Both the position numbers and the translations under genes were made by a program. The notes beneath the pieces are model-generated. The model was not told where the DNA came from. It was given only the letters and a program-made list of their open reading frames with translations, and searched no databases. A DNA stretch of 64,000 bases from Sneathiella chungangensis (lineage in GTDB: Bacteria > Pseudomonadota > Alphaproteobacteria > Sneathiellales > Sneathiellaceae), in the NCBI RefSeq assembly GCF_009882935.1, contig NZ_WTVA01000015.1, forward strand, positions 1,001,108 through 1,065,107. The letters run 5' to 3'. Below are positions 1 to 10,531 of the stretch, in pieces. The stretch's first letter is position 1; each line of letters starts with the position of its first letter.

Positions 1-1197
1 TTTCTGCTCGGAAAACTTGGTGAAGGCGCGCAGATCCGCGAACAGGATGACAACTTCCCGTTCCTGCCCCTGCAGGTAGCCCGGCTGGTTGAACGCCTGA
101 CGCACGGTGGCGGTGGCGGGCAGCAGCGGAATGACGGCAACGTCGCCGGCCGGAATGCTCTGGCAGGCGAGGCGGGTTCCCTCGGGCGCGCCGACGCGGC
201 GCAGGACGGCGGTTTCCTTGTCGCTCGGCGGGTTCAGATTGTCGGCGCCCTCCGTCACCCGGACACGACAGGTGGAACATCGTCCGCGGCCACCGCACAC
301 ATGCGCATGGGGAACATTGCCAAGCAGGCTTGCCTCCAGAATGGTGAGGCCCGGCGAGGCCAGCACGACCTTGTCGTCGGGATAGGAAATCGCATTGACC
401 TTGCGCCGCCGGTACAGGATCAGCCAGTAAATCCGGCTGGCCAGCAACAGCCCGAGGGCGGCGAAAATGACCCAGTAACCGATGTCACGGACCTCATAGG
501 CCCATCCCTCCAGGTTCGGGGGCAGGTTCATCTCGGTGAAGAAGGCCTCCCGCCAGGCGGCGTCGGCATAGAGATGCTCCAGCTCGTTCGCGCCATTGAT
601 AAAGCCGCTCAGCGAGAGGATCGGCAGGATCAGCGCAAGGCTGTAGAGCAGCGTGACATGGCGGCTGTACCACGGCTTCAGCCGGAGCCAGAAGTGAATG
701 CCCATGCAGCCGTGAAGCCAGGCGACAAGAAGCACGATGCTCTGCTGCAAGGCATAGACGGGGGTGGCAACCCAGATGGAGAACAGCAGGTAGGCGTAGC
801 TGTCAGTGACGCCGAAGACTTCATGGACGACGCGCGTGCCGATCACATGCAGGATGACAAGCGGCGGGATCAGGAGGCCAAGAATGATCTGGACGATGTC
901 GCGCGCGGGCAGGCGGCTGTATGACCGGTGGCGGAGCAGCTTTACAAAGACGAGAATGATATGCGCGCTCATCGCGGCAATCAGCAGGACCGTGCCCGGG
1001 GAACTCCGCCAAAAGCCGAGAAAGATGTCGCGTCCGGCCTCCATGGCGTCCAGCGAGATCAGCCCGAGCGCGTGGTTGATGAGATGCCCCGCAAGGAAGA
1101 ACATCAACACCAACCCGCTTGCCAGACGAATCCGGTCCGGCCGGAAGATCTTTCGCACCGATACCGCTTTTCGCTTCAGACCCGTCGACAATTCCAT
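1..1197 (-). CDS. Membrane-bound 2Fe-2S adenylate/guanylate cyclase (3' end cut off)
   Basis: The reading frame is open for 399 codons from an ATG at 1197 and runs off the window, so only the front of the catalytic domain is present. Six hydrophobic segments lie at about residues 24-44, 68-88, 105-125, 137-165, 182-200 and 240-262. They contain many histidines (38, 42, 79, 117, 125, 162, 168), as in SdhC-like haem-b anchors. A 2Fe-2S ferredoxin domain follows, with C301-x5-C307-x2-C310 and C345. The last visible residues, VVILFADLRAFTKFSE, are the start of a class III cyclase domain, with D388 as a likely metal ligand. By family it should make cAMP (or cGMP) in response to redox or quinone state; that role is inferred. 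Confidence 0.8.
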   Translation of the reverse strand, partial: MELSTGLKRKAVSVRKIFRPDRIRLASGLVLMFFLAGHLINHALGLISLDAMEAGRDIFLGFWRSSPGTVLLIAAMSAHIILVFVKLLRHRSYSRLPARDIVQIILGLLIPPLVILHVIGTRVVHEVFGVTDSYAYLLFSIWVATPVYALQQSIVLLVAWLHGCMGIHFWLRLKPWYSRHVTLLYSLALILPILSLSGFINGANELEHLYADAAWREAFFTEMNLPPNLEGWAYEVRDIGYWVIFAALGLLLASRIYWLILYRRRKVNAISYPDDKVVLASPGLTILEASLLGNVPHAHVCGGRGRCSTCRVRVTEGADNLNPPSDKETAVLRRVGAPEGTRLACQSIPAGDVAVIPLLPATATVRQAFNQPGYLQGQEREVVILFADLRAFTKFSEQK

Positions 1198-1210
1198 TCA
1201 GTTGCCTTGC

Positions 1211-2212
1211 TTACAATGCGGCGGCCAGTTTTTGTTGGAGCAGTTCCTTGAGGCTCACCGCCGGGCGTGCGCCGTAATGGCTGATCACCTCCGCGGCGGC
1301 CATGGCGCCAATCCGCCCGCTTGTTGCAAGGTCGTGACCGTTGGTGAAGCCATAGAGGAAGCCCGCCGCGAAAAGATCGCCCGCGCCCGTGGTATCCACC
1401 ACCTTGATATCCCTATCGGCCGGAATCTGATGCAATTCGGTCTCCGTCACGATGACCGAGCCCTTTTCGCTTCTCGTCAGGCAGGCAATCTCGACCTGGC
1501 CCCGCACGGCGGCAAGGGCGGCATCGAAGTCTTCCGTCTGATAGAGGGATTTTATCTCTTCCTCATTGGCGAACAGGATATCGACCCCGCCTTTGATGAA
1601 GTCGCGAAATTCCGCGCGGTAGCGATCGACGCAAAAACTGTCGGACAGGGTGAGGGAGACGCGCTGCCCGGCGGCATGGGAAATCTCCGCGGCCTTGCGG
1701 AACGCCTGTTTGCCGTTCTCCGGATCCCACAGATAGCCTTCCATATAGGTGACCTTCGAGGCGGCGATCATGTCGGGATCGATATCCTCCGGGCCCAGCT
1801 CGATGCAGGCGCCGAGATAGGTATTCATGCTGCGGTGCGCATCCGGCGTCACCAGGATCAGGCAGCGGGCCGTGGCCGCGCCGTCGGTCGATTTGCCGGT
1901 CTCGAACGTGACGCCGCTCGCGCGGATATCGTGGGTGAAAATGGCGCCGAGCTGATCATCGCGAACCTTGCCGATATAGGCGCAATTGCCGCCGAGAGAG
2001 GCAATGCCGGCCGCCGTGTTGCCCGCCGAGCCGCCAGACATTTCGATCCCGGCCGCCATTTTCGCATAGAGATCTTCGGCGCGCGCCATATCGATCAGCG
2101 TCATGGCGCTTTTCGTTATATTCTCGGCCTTTAGGAAGGCATCGTCCGCCTTGCTGATCACGTCGACAATCGCATTGCCGATACAGGTTGTGTCAAACAT
2201 CCGCTTCGTCAT
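1211..2212 (-). CDS. PfkB-family sugar/nucleoside kinase, adenosine kinase-like
   Basis: This 333-residue protein transfers phosphate from ATP to a sugar or nucleoside in the cytoplasm. The PfkB signature DTTGAGDLFAAG is at 273-284, with D279 as the expected catalytic base, and a Gly-rich substrate loop (SGGSAGNTAAG) is near 59-69. The closest family I recognise is the alphaproteobacterial adenosine kinase group, but PfkB specificity cannot be read from these motifs alone. The frame is open 20 codons further upstream; I chose the ATG at 2212 because the fold starts right after it (FDTTCIGNAIVDV). It ends 13 bp from the start of the cyclase gene on the same strand, so the two may be cotranscribed. 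Confidence 0.85.
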   Translation of the reverse strand: MTKRMFDTTCIGNAIVDVISKADDAFLKAENITKSAMTLIDMARAEDLYAKMAAGIEMSGGSAGNTAAGIASLGGNCAYIGKVRDDQLGAIFTHDIRASGVTFETGKSTDGAATARCLILVTPDAHRSMNTYLGACIELGPEDIDPDMIAASKVTYMEGYLWDPENGKQAFRKAAEISHAAGQRVSLTLSDSFCVDRYRAEFRDFIKGGVDILFANEEEIKSLYQTEDFDAALAAVRGQVEIACLTRSEKGSVIVTETELHQIPADRDIKVVDTTGAGDLFAAGFLYGFTNGHDLATSGRIGAMAAAEVISHYGARPAVSLKELLQQKLAAAL

Positions 2213-2311
2213 AATATTCTCACTCGTTACTCCGGCACCGGGCGAGTATAGTCGCTGCGCCCGACGGAGCAAGCAGGCTTTGCGCCTCGCGACTATTTAG
2301 AGGACGACAGA

Positions 2312-3733
2312 ATGACAGAATTAACAAAAATGACGGCAACCGACGTTGTCGGTCTTCTGAAAGCGCGAAAGGTGTCTCCCGGCGAGCTGCTCCACGCCGC
2401 CGAGGCGCGCATCGGGGAAACGGACGGCGCGGTGAACGCCATCCCGACGCTGTGCTTCGACCGGGCCCGGGCGCATGCGGCGCGGCTTGAAAAGGAAAAT
2501 CCCGCCGACCGGCCGGAAATGCATCTGCATGGCCTTCCCATCGCGATCAAGGATCTGACGCCGGTCAAGGATGTGCGGTTCACCCTGGGATCTCCCATCT
2601 TCGCCGACCAGGTTGCGGAGATGTCCGATGTCATGGTGGAGCGGCTGGAGGAACGCGGCGGTATCGTCGTCGGCAAGTCGAACACGCCGGAATTCGGCGC
2701 GGGTGGGCAGACCTTCAATGAAGTTTTCGGAACGACGACAAATCCCTGGAACACGACCCTGACGCCGGGCGGATCATCCGGCGGCGCGGCGTCGGCGCTG
2801 GCGGCCGGTCAGGTCTGGCTTGCGCAAGGGAGCGACCTTGGCGGCAGCCTGCGCACACCGGCGAGCTTTACCGGCATTGTCGGCCTGCGTCCGTCGCCGA
2901 AACGGGTGGCGCATGGCCCGTTGAGACTGCCCTTCTCGATCTACCCTGTCGAAGGCCCGATGGCCCGCAACGTGCCCGATGCGGCGCTTTTCCTCGATAT
3001 GATGTCCGGCGCGCATATTCTCGATCCGAGCAGCCTGCCCGCGCCCGAAATTTCCTATGTCGACAGCCTGAAGACCATTCCGAAATTCGGCCGAGTTGCC
3101 TATAGCCCCGACCTTGGCCAATGTCCGATCGATCCGGAGGTTCGCGATATCTGCGCCAAAGCGGCGGAGGATTTCGCCCGCTATTGCGACGGGGTCGAGG
3201 AGACCTGCCCGGATCTCCATGACGGGGAGGAAATCTTCCAGACCCTGCGGGCGCAGATTTTCATTGCCAATCACGCGCCGCTCCTGAAGGCGCATCGCGA
3301 CAAGCTGAAGCCCGAGGTCATCTGGAATGTCGAGAAGGGCGCGAAACTGACGGCCGACGAGATCGGCGCCGCCCAGCGGGCGCAGGGGGCGCTTTATCAG
3401 CGGGTCGTCAAATTCTTCAGCGAATATGATTTCCTTCTGACGCCGACGTCGATCGTGCCGCCGTTCAGCCATCAGAAACGCTATGTCGAGGAAGTCGCGG
3501 GGGTGAAATTCGATAACTATATGTCCTGGCTGGCGCTGCCGTCGATCCTGACGGTCACCAATTGTCCCGTGATTTCAATTCCTTGCGGCTTCACGAAAAG
3601 CGGCCTTCCGGTCGGTTTGCAGATCATGGGACCGAATGCGCGCGAGGATCGCGTGCTTCAGGCCGCCTATGCGTTCGAACGCGACCACGATTTCGCGGCG
3701 CGCCTTCCCATTGATCCGATAACCCCCGCCTGA
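2312..3733 (+). CDS. Amidase (amidase-signature family)
   Basis: A 473-residue cytoplasmic amidase of the GatA/acylamidase superfamily. The full Ser-cisSer-Lys triad is visible: K80 in PIAIKDLT, S155 in PGGSSGG and S179 in GSDLGGSLRTPASF. The length is normal for stand-alone amidases. The start at 2312 has a GAGG ribosome site about 7 bp upstream. The gene is divergent from the PfkB kinase and is not next to gatB or gatC, so a tRNA-amidating role is unlikely. The natural amide substrate cannot be told from the sequence. Confidence 0.9.
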   Translation: MTELTKMTATDVVGLLKARKVSPGELLHAAEARIGETDGAVNAIPTLCFDRARAHAARLEKENPADRPEMHLHGLPIAIKDLTPVKDVRFTLGSPIFADQVAEMSDVMVERLEERGGIVVGKSNTPEFGAGGQTFNEVFGTTTNPWNTTLTPGGSSGGAASALAAGQVWLAQGSDLGGSLRTPASFTGIVGLRPSPKRVAHGPLRLPFSIYPVEGPMARNVPDAALFLDMMSGAHILDPSSLPAPEISYVDSLKTIPKFGRVAYSPDLGQCPIDPEVRDICAKAAEDFARYCDGVEETCPDLHDGEEIFQTLRAQIFIANHAPLLKAHRDKLKPEVIWNVEKGAKLTADEIGAAQRAQGALYQRVVKFFSEYDFLLTPTSIVPPFSHQKRYVEEVAGVKFDNYMSWLALPSILTVTNCPVISIPCGFTKSGLPVGLQIMGPNAREDRVLQAAYAFERDHDFAARLPIDPITPA

Positions 3734-3814
3734 GCCTTAAAATTCTTGCAACGGAGGGAATAAACACATACATGACCCAGCAGTATTTTGGTTTGAAAAA
3801 CAAAAGGGCGTAAT

Positions 3815-4504
3815 TTGTTTTCCGCAATTACCAAGGCCATCGGCCAGCTCGATGACAAGGCGTTCCGCTCGGTTCTTCTCAAGGCCCTGGCGCTGACGGC
3901 GGGTATCTTCATTCTCGTCGGCTTTGGCGCATCGGAATCCCTTAATTTGGTCCCCGAGTTTGAATATGGCTGGGTCAATACGGTCATCAGCTTTCTGGCC
4001 GGCCTCGGCTTCCTGCTCGGCGGCTTTTTTCTGTTTCCGCTGGTTATCAGTGCTCTGATCGGCCTGTTTCTCGATGATATTTCCGATGCCGTCGAAAAAG
4101 AGCATTATCCCCAGGATGCGCCGGCCCATAATGTCCCGCTGCTGTCCAGTATCTGGGATGCGGTCAAGTTTCTCGCGCTGGTCATTGTCTGCAATATCAT
4201 CGTGCTGCCGCTCTATTTCATGCCGGTGATCAATCTGTTCGTCTATTATCTCCTGAACGGCTATCTCATCGCCCGCGAATATTTCCAGATGGTGGCCATT
4301 CGCCACCACGACATGGAGGAGGTGACCCGGCTTCGCAAGAAGAACGCGACGGAGCTGTATATGATGGGCATCGTCATCGCCTTCTCCCTGACCATTCCGA
4401 TCGTCAATCTGGTCGCGCCGATCGTGGCCACGGCGGCAATGGTGCATCTCTATAAGAAGCGGGTGGGCAGCGTTCCAAAGGGCCGGGAACTGGCGACGCG
4501 ATGA
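3815..4504 (+). CDS. EI24/CysZ-like integral membrane protein
   Basis: A 229-residue inner-membrane protein with about four hydrophobic stretches (near residues 25-50, 58-85, 120-155 and 185-210). The pattern fits the EI24 domain family, which includes the sulfate importer CysZ, but no sulfur genes are nearby and the substrate is unknown. The start is a TTG at 3815 with an AGGG ribosome site just upstream (about 3804-3808). The stop overlaps the ATG of the next gene in an ATGA arrangement, so the membrane protein and the following lipoprotein are probably translationally coupled. Confidence 0.7.
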   Translation: MFSAITKAIGQLDDKAFRSVLLKALALTAGIFILVGFGASESLNLVPEFEYGWVNTVISFLAGLGFLLGGFFLFPLVISALIGLFLDDISDAVEKEHYPQDAPAHNVPLLSSIWDAVKFLALVIVCNIIVLPLYFMPVINLFVYYLLNGYLIAREYFQMVAIRHHDMEEVTRLRKKNATELYMMGIVIAFSLTIPIVNLVAPIVATAAMVHLYKKRVGSVPKGRELATR

Positions 4505-4989
4505 AGGCTGGATCTGCAGCTTTCCTCATCATGGCTCTCGGGCTTGGCGCCTGTGCGCAAACGCCGCCGGCCCCCGCGGCAAAATCCGGCGATCAGAAGA
4601 CGGTGGTGGCGACGCCCGCGAAGCCGATGACGGCCCCCGCGCCGAAAAAACAGGCCCCGCCCGCCGTTGCCGCGATCAAGCCGCCGATCCTGCTGGAACC
4701 GGAGGTCGTCGTCGGCCGGAGCGATGCGGAAATCATGAAGGCCTTCGGTGATCCCAATCTGCGGCGGAAAGACAGCCCGGCGGAAGTCTGGCAGTATCTG
4801 ACGCCCGGTTGCGCGCTGCATCTGTTCTTTTATCCGGGCGGATCAGGCGATTCGCTGGTCGTGCGCTACATCGCCATCAACGGCCGCAGCGTCGCCTCCT
4901 TCTCCGATCTGGATCGCAAGCAATGCTTCAACGATCATCTGCGTGCCGTCGGCGCGGAAGAGGCCTTTATCGCGAAAAAGGCGTCGTGA
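4501..4989 (+). CDS. Small lipoprotein, hypothetical
   Basis: A 162-residue predicted lipoprotein. A hydrophobic signal is followed by the lipobox LGAC, with C18 as the acylation site. Next comes a Pro/Ala/Lys-rich linker (about 20-60) and a compact C-terminal domain of about 95 residues. That domain begins VVGRSDAEIMKAFGDP, a pattern reminiscent of the small SmpA/BamE-like lipoprotein fold, though I do not claim membership. It overlaps the EI24-like gene by 4 bp and ends 27 bp from the convergent nth stop. It probably sits in the periplasm anchored to a membrane; its function is not known. Confidence 0.65.
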   Translation: MKAGSAAFLIMALGLGACAQTPPAPAAKSGDQKTVVATPAKPMTAPAPKKQAPPAVAAIKPPILLEPEVVVGRSDAEIMKAFGDPNLRRKDSPAEVWQYLTPGCALHLFFYPGGSGDSLVVRYIAINGRSVASFSDLDRKQCFNDHLRAVGAEEAFIAKKAS

Positions 4990-5016
4990 CGCCGCGGCCT
5001 CGCGCATTGACTGCCG

Positions 5017-5652
5017 TTAGGCGACGGTTTTTCCCTTGAAGGCGCAGAGATCGGCGACGAGGCAGCGGTAGCATTCGGGCTTTCGCGCCTTGCAGATGTA
5101 GCGCCCATGCAGGATCAGCCAGTGATGGGCGTGGCGGAGATATTCCTTCGGGATATTTTTCTCAAGCTTCTTCTCGACCTCCAGCGGCGTCTTGCCGGGG
5201 GCCAGGCCGGTCCGGTTGCCGACTCGAAAGAGATGGGTATCAACGGCGATCGTCGGCTGCCCGAAGGCGATATTGAGCACCACATTTGCGGTTTTCCGGC
5301 CCACACCGGCCAGCTTTTCCAGCTCTTCGCGGGTTTCGGGTACTTTTCCGCCATGGTCGCGGATCAGCGCGTCGCATAGCTTGATGACATTTTTCGCCTT
5401 CGTCTTGTAAAGCCCGATGGTCTTTATGTAATCGCGCAACGTCTCCTCGCCGAGGGCGAGCATTTTCTCCGGGGTGTCGGCCACGGCGAACAGCGGTCCC
5501 GTCGCCTTGTTGACGCCGACATCGGTGGCCTGCGCCGACAGCACTACGGCGACAAGCAGGGTGAAGGGGTTCACATAGTCGAGTTCCCCTTGCGGTTCCG
5601 GATTGTTTTCCTGAAGACGACGAAAAAATTCTCTGATATCGGCTTTTTTCAT
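5017..5652 (-). CDS. nth: Endonuclease III (DNA glycosylase/AP lyase)
   Basis: A 211-residue base-excision repair enzyme that removes oxidised pyrimidines and nicks the abasic site. The helix-hairpin-helix is LAGVGRKTANVV. K120 and D138 (VDTHLFRV) are the catalytic pair at the same numbers as in E. coli Nth. The 4Fe-4S ligands C187, C194, C197 and C203 (spacing 6, 2, 5) also match the E. coli numbering. The length is normal. It is transcribed divergently from the DUF2244 gene across a gap of about 55 bp, an arrangement often seen near dapB in alphaproteobacteria. Confidence 0.97.
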   Translation of the reverse strand: MKKADIREFFRRLQENNPEPQGELDYVNPFTLLVAVVLSAQATDVGVNKATGPLFAVADTPEKMLALGEETLRDYIKTIGLYKTKAKNVIKLCDALIRDHGGKVPETREELEKLAGVGRKTANVVLNIAFGQPTIAVDTHLFRVGNRTGLAPGKTPLEVEKKLEKNIPKEYLRHAHHWLILHGRYICKARKPECYRCLVADLCAFKGKTVA

Positions 5653-5697
5653 TCTATCTTATTGGCATAGGCGGAATTCATGCGCAATAATCAATAT

Positions 5698-5702
5698 GGA
5701 GG
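5698..5702 (+). promoter_or_regulatory. Ribosome binding site that decides the DUF2244 start
   Basis: GGAGG directly abuts the first in-frame ATG (5703), too close to serve it. It lies 6 bp before an in-frame GTG at 5709, an ideal spacing. The GTG is therefore the more likely start. Confidence 0.5.
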
Positions 5703-5708
5703 ATGCGG

Positions 5709-6245
5709 GTGGCGAAACAGGATGACATGACAGCGGACGACGGCGCGCCGCCCGGCGCGGCGGATACCCTCTTTCTCTCGCTTCACCCGAACCAGAGCCT
5801 CTCGCGCTCCGGCTTTCTCGTTCTGATGAGCCTGATCACCGGTATCAGCTTCGTGACGGGGCTGCTGTTCTGGTCGCTTGGCGCCTGGCCGATCTTCGGT
5901 TTCTTCGGGCTTGACGTTGTGCTGATCTACCTCGCCTTTCGCTACAATTTCCGCGCCGCCCGCCTGTTCGAGACGATCCGCATCGGCGATGACCGGATCA
6001 CCATTACCCGCATTGCCCCGGACGGCCGGGAAAAGGCGGTGGCGTTTGACGCCTATTGGGCGCGGGCGCTGATAGAAAAGGGCAGGCTACAGCTGGTCAA
6101 TCGCGGCCTGGCCTACGAGATTGGCGCCTTCCTCGGGGAAGAGGAAAAGCTGGAGGTCCGCGATCTGATCACCAGGACGCTGCGTGCCTATCGCGCCGGT
6201 GACCTTGGTCAGTCTGCGAGCCCGAGCACGTCCATCATGTCATAA
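5709..6245 (+). CDS. DUF2244 domain membrane protein
   Basis: A protein of about 178 residues with two adjacent transmembrane segments (roughly residues 38-58 and 63-80) after a short cytoplasmic lead. A soluble C-terminal domain follows, containing RIGDDRITITR. This is the layout of DUF2244, a family common in alphaproteobacteria and sometimes linked to cytochrome oxidase genes; its function is unproven. I chose the GTG at 5709 over the ATG at 5703 because of ribosome-site spacing. Its end overlaps the end of dapB tail to tail by 37 bp. Confidence 0.8.
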   Translation: MAKQDDMTADDGAPPGAADTLFLSLHPNQSLSRSGFLVLMSLITGISFVTGLLFWSLGAWPIFGFFGLDVVLIYLAFRYNFRAARLFETIRIGDDRITITRIAPDGREKAVAFDAYWARALIEKGRLQLVNRGLAYEIGAFLGEEEKLEVRDLITRTLRAYRAGDLGQSASPSTSIMS

Positions 6246-7021
6246 TTGCCGGCCGGCTTGCCCCGCGCCCAGAGCGCGGCGCGCACCGCCCCGCGGGCGA
6301 AGATGGAGCGGTCGCCCGCCTTGTGGGTCAGCTCTATCCGCTCGTTCTCGGCGGCGAAGATAACCGTGTGATCGCCGACCACATTGCCGCCGCGCAGCAC
6401 CGCATAGCCGATATCGCCGCGCTTGCGGGCGCCGGTAATGCCGTCCCGGCCGCGATCGGCGACGCTGTCATGATCGACCCCGCGCCCGGCGGCGGCGGCC
6501 TTTCCAAGCAGCAGCGCGGTGCCGGAGGGCGCATCGACCTTGTGGTGATGGTGCATCTCGAGAATTTCGACATCGAAATCGTCATCGAGAATGGCGGCGA
6601 CTTTCCGTGTCAACTGGGCGAGCAGATTGACGCCAAGGCTCATATTCGCGCCCTGGACGATGACCGCCCGGTCGCCGCAGGCCGTGATTTCCGCCTGCTG
6701 ATCGTTGCTGATGCCGGTGGTGCCGATAACCAGGATCTTGCCCTTTTCGGCGGCCAGCGCCGCATGCGCGATCGACGCGGCGGGCATGGTGAAGTCGATG
6801 ACCGCATCGGCCTCGTCAAACAGTTTTGCGGTATTGTCGCTGATGAGGATGCCCGATGGTTCCAGCCCCGCGAGGGACTGCAGGTCCTTGCCGAGAAAAT
6901 CCGATCCCGCCGGCTCGGTGCCGCCGCAAACGACGCATCCGGCCGTGCCGTCGATCTGCCGGACCAGCATCCGTCCCATGCGGCCGGCCGCCCCGACAAT
7001 TCCAATCCTTAAATCGCTCAT
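6209..7021 (-). CDS. dapB: 4-hydroxy-tetrahydrodipicolinate reductase
   Basis: A 270-residue NAD(P)H-dependent reductase of the diaminopimelate/lysine pathway. The N-terminal Rossmann motif GIVGAAGRMG is at about residues 6-15. The family signature EMHHHHKVDAPSGTA, with the catalytic His and Lys, lies in the second half. The ATG at 7021 was preferred over a GTG at 7030 because AAGG sits about 8 bp before it. It lies 80 bp downstream of dnaJ on the same strand, so read-through from the heat-shock operon is possible. lysA, the last step of the pathway, lies further on at 26624. Confidence 0.96.
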   Translation of the reverse strand: MSDLRIGIVGAAGRMGRMLVRQIDGTAGCVVCGGTEPAGSDFLGKDLQSLAGLEPSGILISDNTAKLFDEADAVIDFTMPAASIAHAALAAEKGKILVIGTTGISNDQQAEITACGDRAVIVQGANMSLGVNLLAQLTRKVAAILDDDFDVEILEMHHHHKVDAPSGTALLLGKAAAAGRGVDHDSVADRGRDGITGARKRGDIGYAVLRGGNVVGDHTVIFAAENERIELTHKAGDRSIFARGAVRAALWARGKPAGNYDMMDVLGLAD

Positions 7022-7101
7022 GTCACACACCTTTCGTCTCGCGCACTGGATTTACCACAGACGGAGGAAAGTTGCGAGATGCGATTGCGGCGCGGCGCCG
7101 G

Positions 7102-8232
7102 TCAGTCTTTCAGGTCAGCGAGAAAATCCTTCACGCGGGCGAAAAAGCCCTCGGATTCAGGGCTGTGGGATCCCTTTCCCTCGGCCTCGAATTCCTTCAG
7201 AAGTTCTTTCTGGCGCTTCGTGAGATTGACCGGGGTTTCGACAATCGTATGGATATACATATCGCCGTGGCTGTGGGAATTCATCACCGGCATGCCCTTG
7301 CCGCGGAGGCGGAACTTGCGTCCCGACTGGGTGCCGGCGGTAATGCTGACCTTCGCCTTCGCGCCGTCAAGCGTCGGCACCTCGATGTCGCCGCCAAGCG
7401 CCGCCGTCGTCAGCGGGATGGGAACCCGGCAATGGATATTCTGGCCGTCGCGCTGGAAGATGCGATGATCCTGGACGGTCAGGAAAATATAGAGATCGCC
7501 CGGCGCGCCCCCGCGCATGCCGGCTTCGCCTTCCCCGGAGAGGCGGATGCGGTTGCCATCATCGACGCCCGCCGGAATATTGACCGAAAGGGTTTTCTCG
7601 CGGTGGACGCGGCCCTGGCCACGGCAGGTCTTGCAGGGGTTCTTGATCACCTGACCCTGGCCCTGGCAGGTCGGGCAGGTGCGCTCGATGGTGAAAAAGC
7701 CCTGCTGGGCGCGGATTTTCCCGGCGCCATGGCAGCTTTCGCAGGTCGCCGGCTCGGAGCCTGCCTCCGCACCCGACCCGTCGCAGCTCTCGCAAGGGGC
7801 GGTTGTCGGGATTTTCAGTTCCATCTTTTTGCCGTGATAGGCATCCTCGAGGGAGATTTCGAGATTGTAGCGAAGATCGGCGCCGCGCGGCGCCCGGGCC
7901 CGTCCGCCGCCCTGGCCGCCCATGAAGTCGCCAAAGAGGTCCTCGAAAATATCGCTGAAACCGCCCATGCCCCCAAAACCGCGGGCGCCGCCGGGGCCGC
8001 CGCCGTTTTCAAACGCGGCGTGACCATACTGGTCGTAGGCGCTGCGTTTTTGCGGGTCCTTCAGGACCTCATAGGCTTCATTGACTTCCTTGAAGGCGGC
8101 TTCGGCCTTGGCATCACCGGGATTGCGATCAGGGTGATACTGCATCGCCTTCTTGCGGTAGGCGGACTTGATCGCCGCCGCCTCGGCAGTGCTGTCCACC
8201 TCAAGAATTTCGTAGTAGTCGCGTTTGGCCAT
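7102..8232 (-). CDS. dnaJ: Co-chaperone DnaJ
   Basis: A 376-residue Hsp40 that delivers unfolded proteins to DnaK and stimulates its ATPase. The J domain carries the HPD motif at 33-35. A Gly/Phe-rich linker follows (about 75-105). Four zinc-binding CxxCxGxG motifs come next: [24 protein letters not shown] and CKTCRGQG. The C-terminal substrate-binding domains complete a type I DnaJ. I chose the ATG at 8232 ([10 protein letters not shown]) rather than a GTG four codons upstream. It is downstream of dnaK with a 100 bp gap that contains a palindrome. Confidence 0.97.
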   Translation of the reverse strand: MAKRDYYEILEVDSTAEAAAIKSAYRKKAMQYHPDRNPGDAKAEAAFKEVNEAYEVLKDPQKRSAYDQYGHAAFENGGGPGGARGFGGMGGFSDIFEDLFGDFMGGQGGGRARAPRGADLRYNLEISLEDAYHGKKMELKIPTTAPCESCDGSGAEAGSEPATCESCHGAGKIRAQQGFFTIERTCPTCQGQGQVIKNPCKTCRGQGRVHREKTLSVNIPAGVDDGNRIRLSGEGEAGMRGGAPGDLYIFLTVQDHRIFQRDGQNIHCRVPIPLTTAALGGDIEVPTLDGAKAKVSITAGTQSGRKFRLRGKGMPVMNSHSHGDMYIHTIVETPVNLTKRQKELLKEFEAEGKGSHSPESEGFFARVKDFLADLKD

Positions 8233-8253
8233 CAACTCTATCACTTAACGAAT

Positions 8254-8288
8254 GCCGCCCCGACCCGGAATTCCGGGATCGAGGCGGT
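8254..8288 (-). promoter_or_regulatory. Inverted repeat between dnaK and dnaJ
   Basis: A hairpin-forming sequence in the dnaK-dnaJ gap. The core CCCGGAATTCCGGG is a perfect 14-base palindrome, flanked by further pairing GCCGCC...GGCGGT. No run of T follows, so it is more likely an mRNA processing, stability or attenuation element than a full terminator. Such an element would allow dnaK to be made in excess over dnaJ. Confidence 0.5.
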
Positions 8289-8332
8289 ATGTTGGAAGAC
8301 AGGATCTTAGCGGGTTCCCCCTAACAAAATCC

Positions 8333-10252
<1,920 letters not shown>

Positions 10253-10342
10253 CATATCCTCTCTAATATTGGCAGACCGTCATGGCCACATCATGCACCA
10301 AGGCGATCCCCGGGAGTCAAAACATTGCGTTTGTTGCCGTGT

Positions 10343-10371
10343 ATATAAGTTCGAAACAATTTCAGTGCAAG
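10343..10371 (-). promoter_or_regulatory. Heat-shock (RpoH/sigma32-type) promoter of dnaK
   Basis: On the minus strand CTTG (10368-10371) is followed after 18 bp by CTTATAT (10343-10349). This closely fits the alphaproteobacterial RpoH pattern CTTG-N17/18-CYTATNT. It lies about 90 bp upstream of the dnaK start. No CIRCE operator (TTAGCACTC inverted repeat) is seen here, so sigma32 rather than HrcA probably controls dnaK. Confidence 0.6.
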
Positions 10372-10531
10372 GGCTGGAATGGCCAAAGCGTGCCATAATA
10401 TTGCAGTCGCAAGCGCGGCATCGCGCGTCAGGAAAAGAATGCCGGCCATGCATTATCCCCGCTTTACCTACCCGAATTGCTCTGTTACGAGGGAGGAGCG
10501 ATAAAACCATAAGTTATAACAGGGAATTCGA

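Noticed and set aside
806-2134. 442-codon plus-strand frame across the cyclase and PfkB kinase
   Set aside because: It crosses two genes on the other strand and contains no motif.
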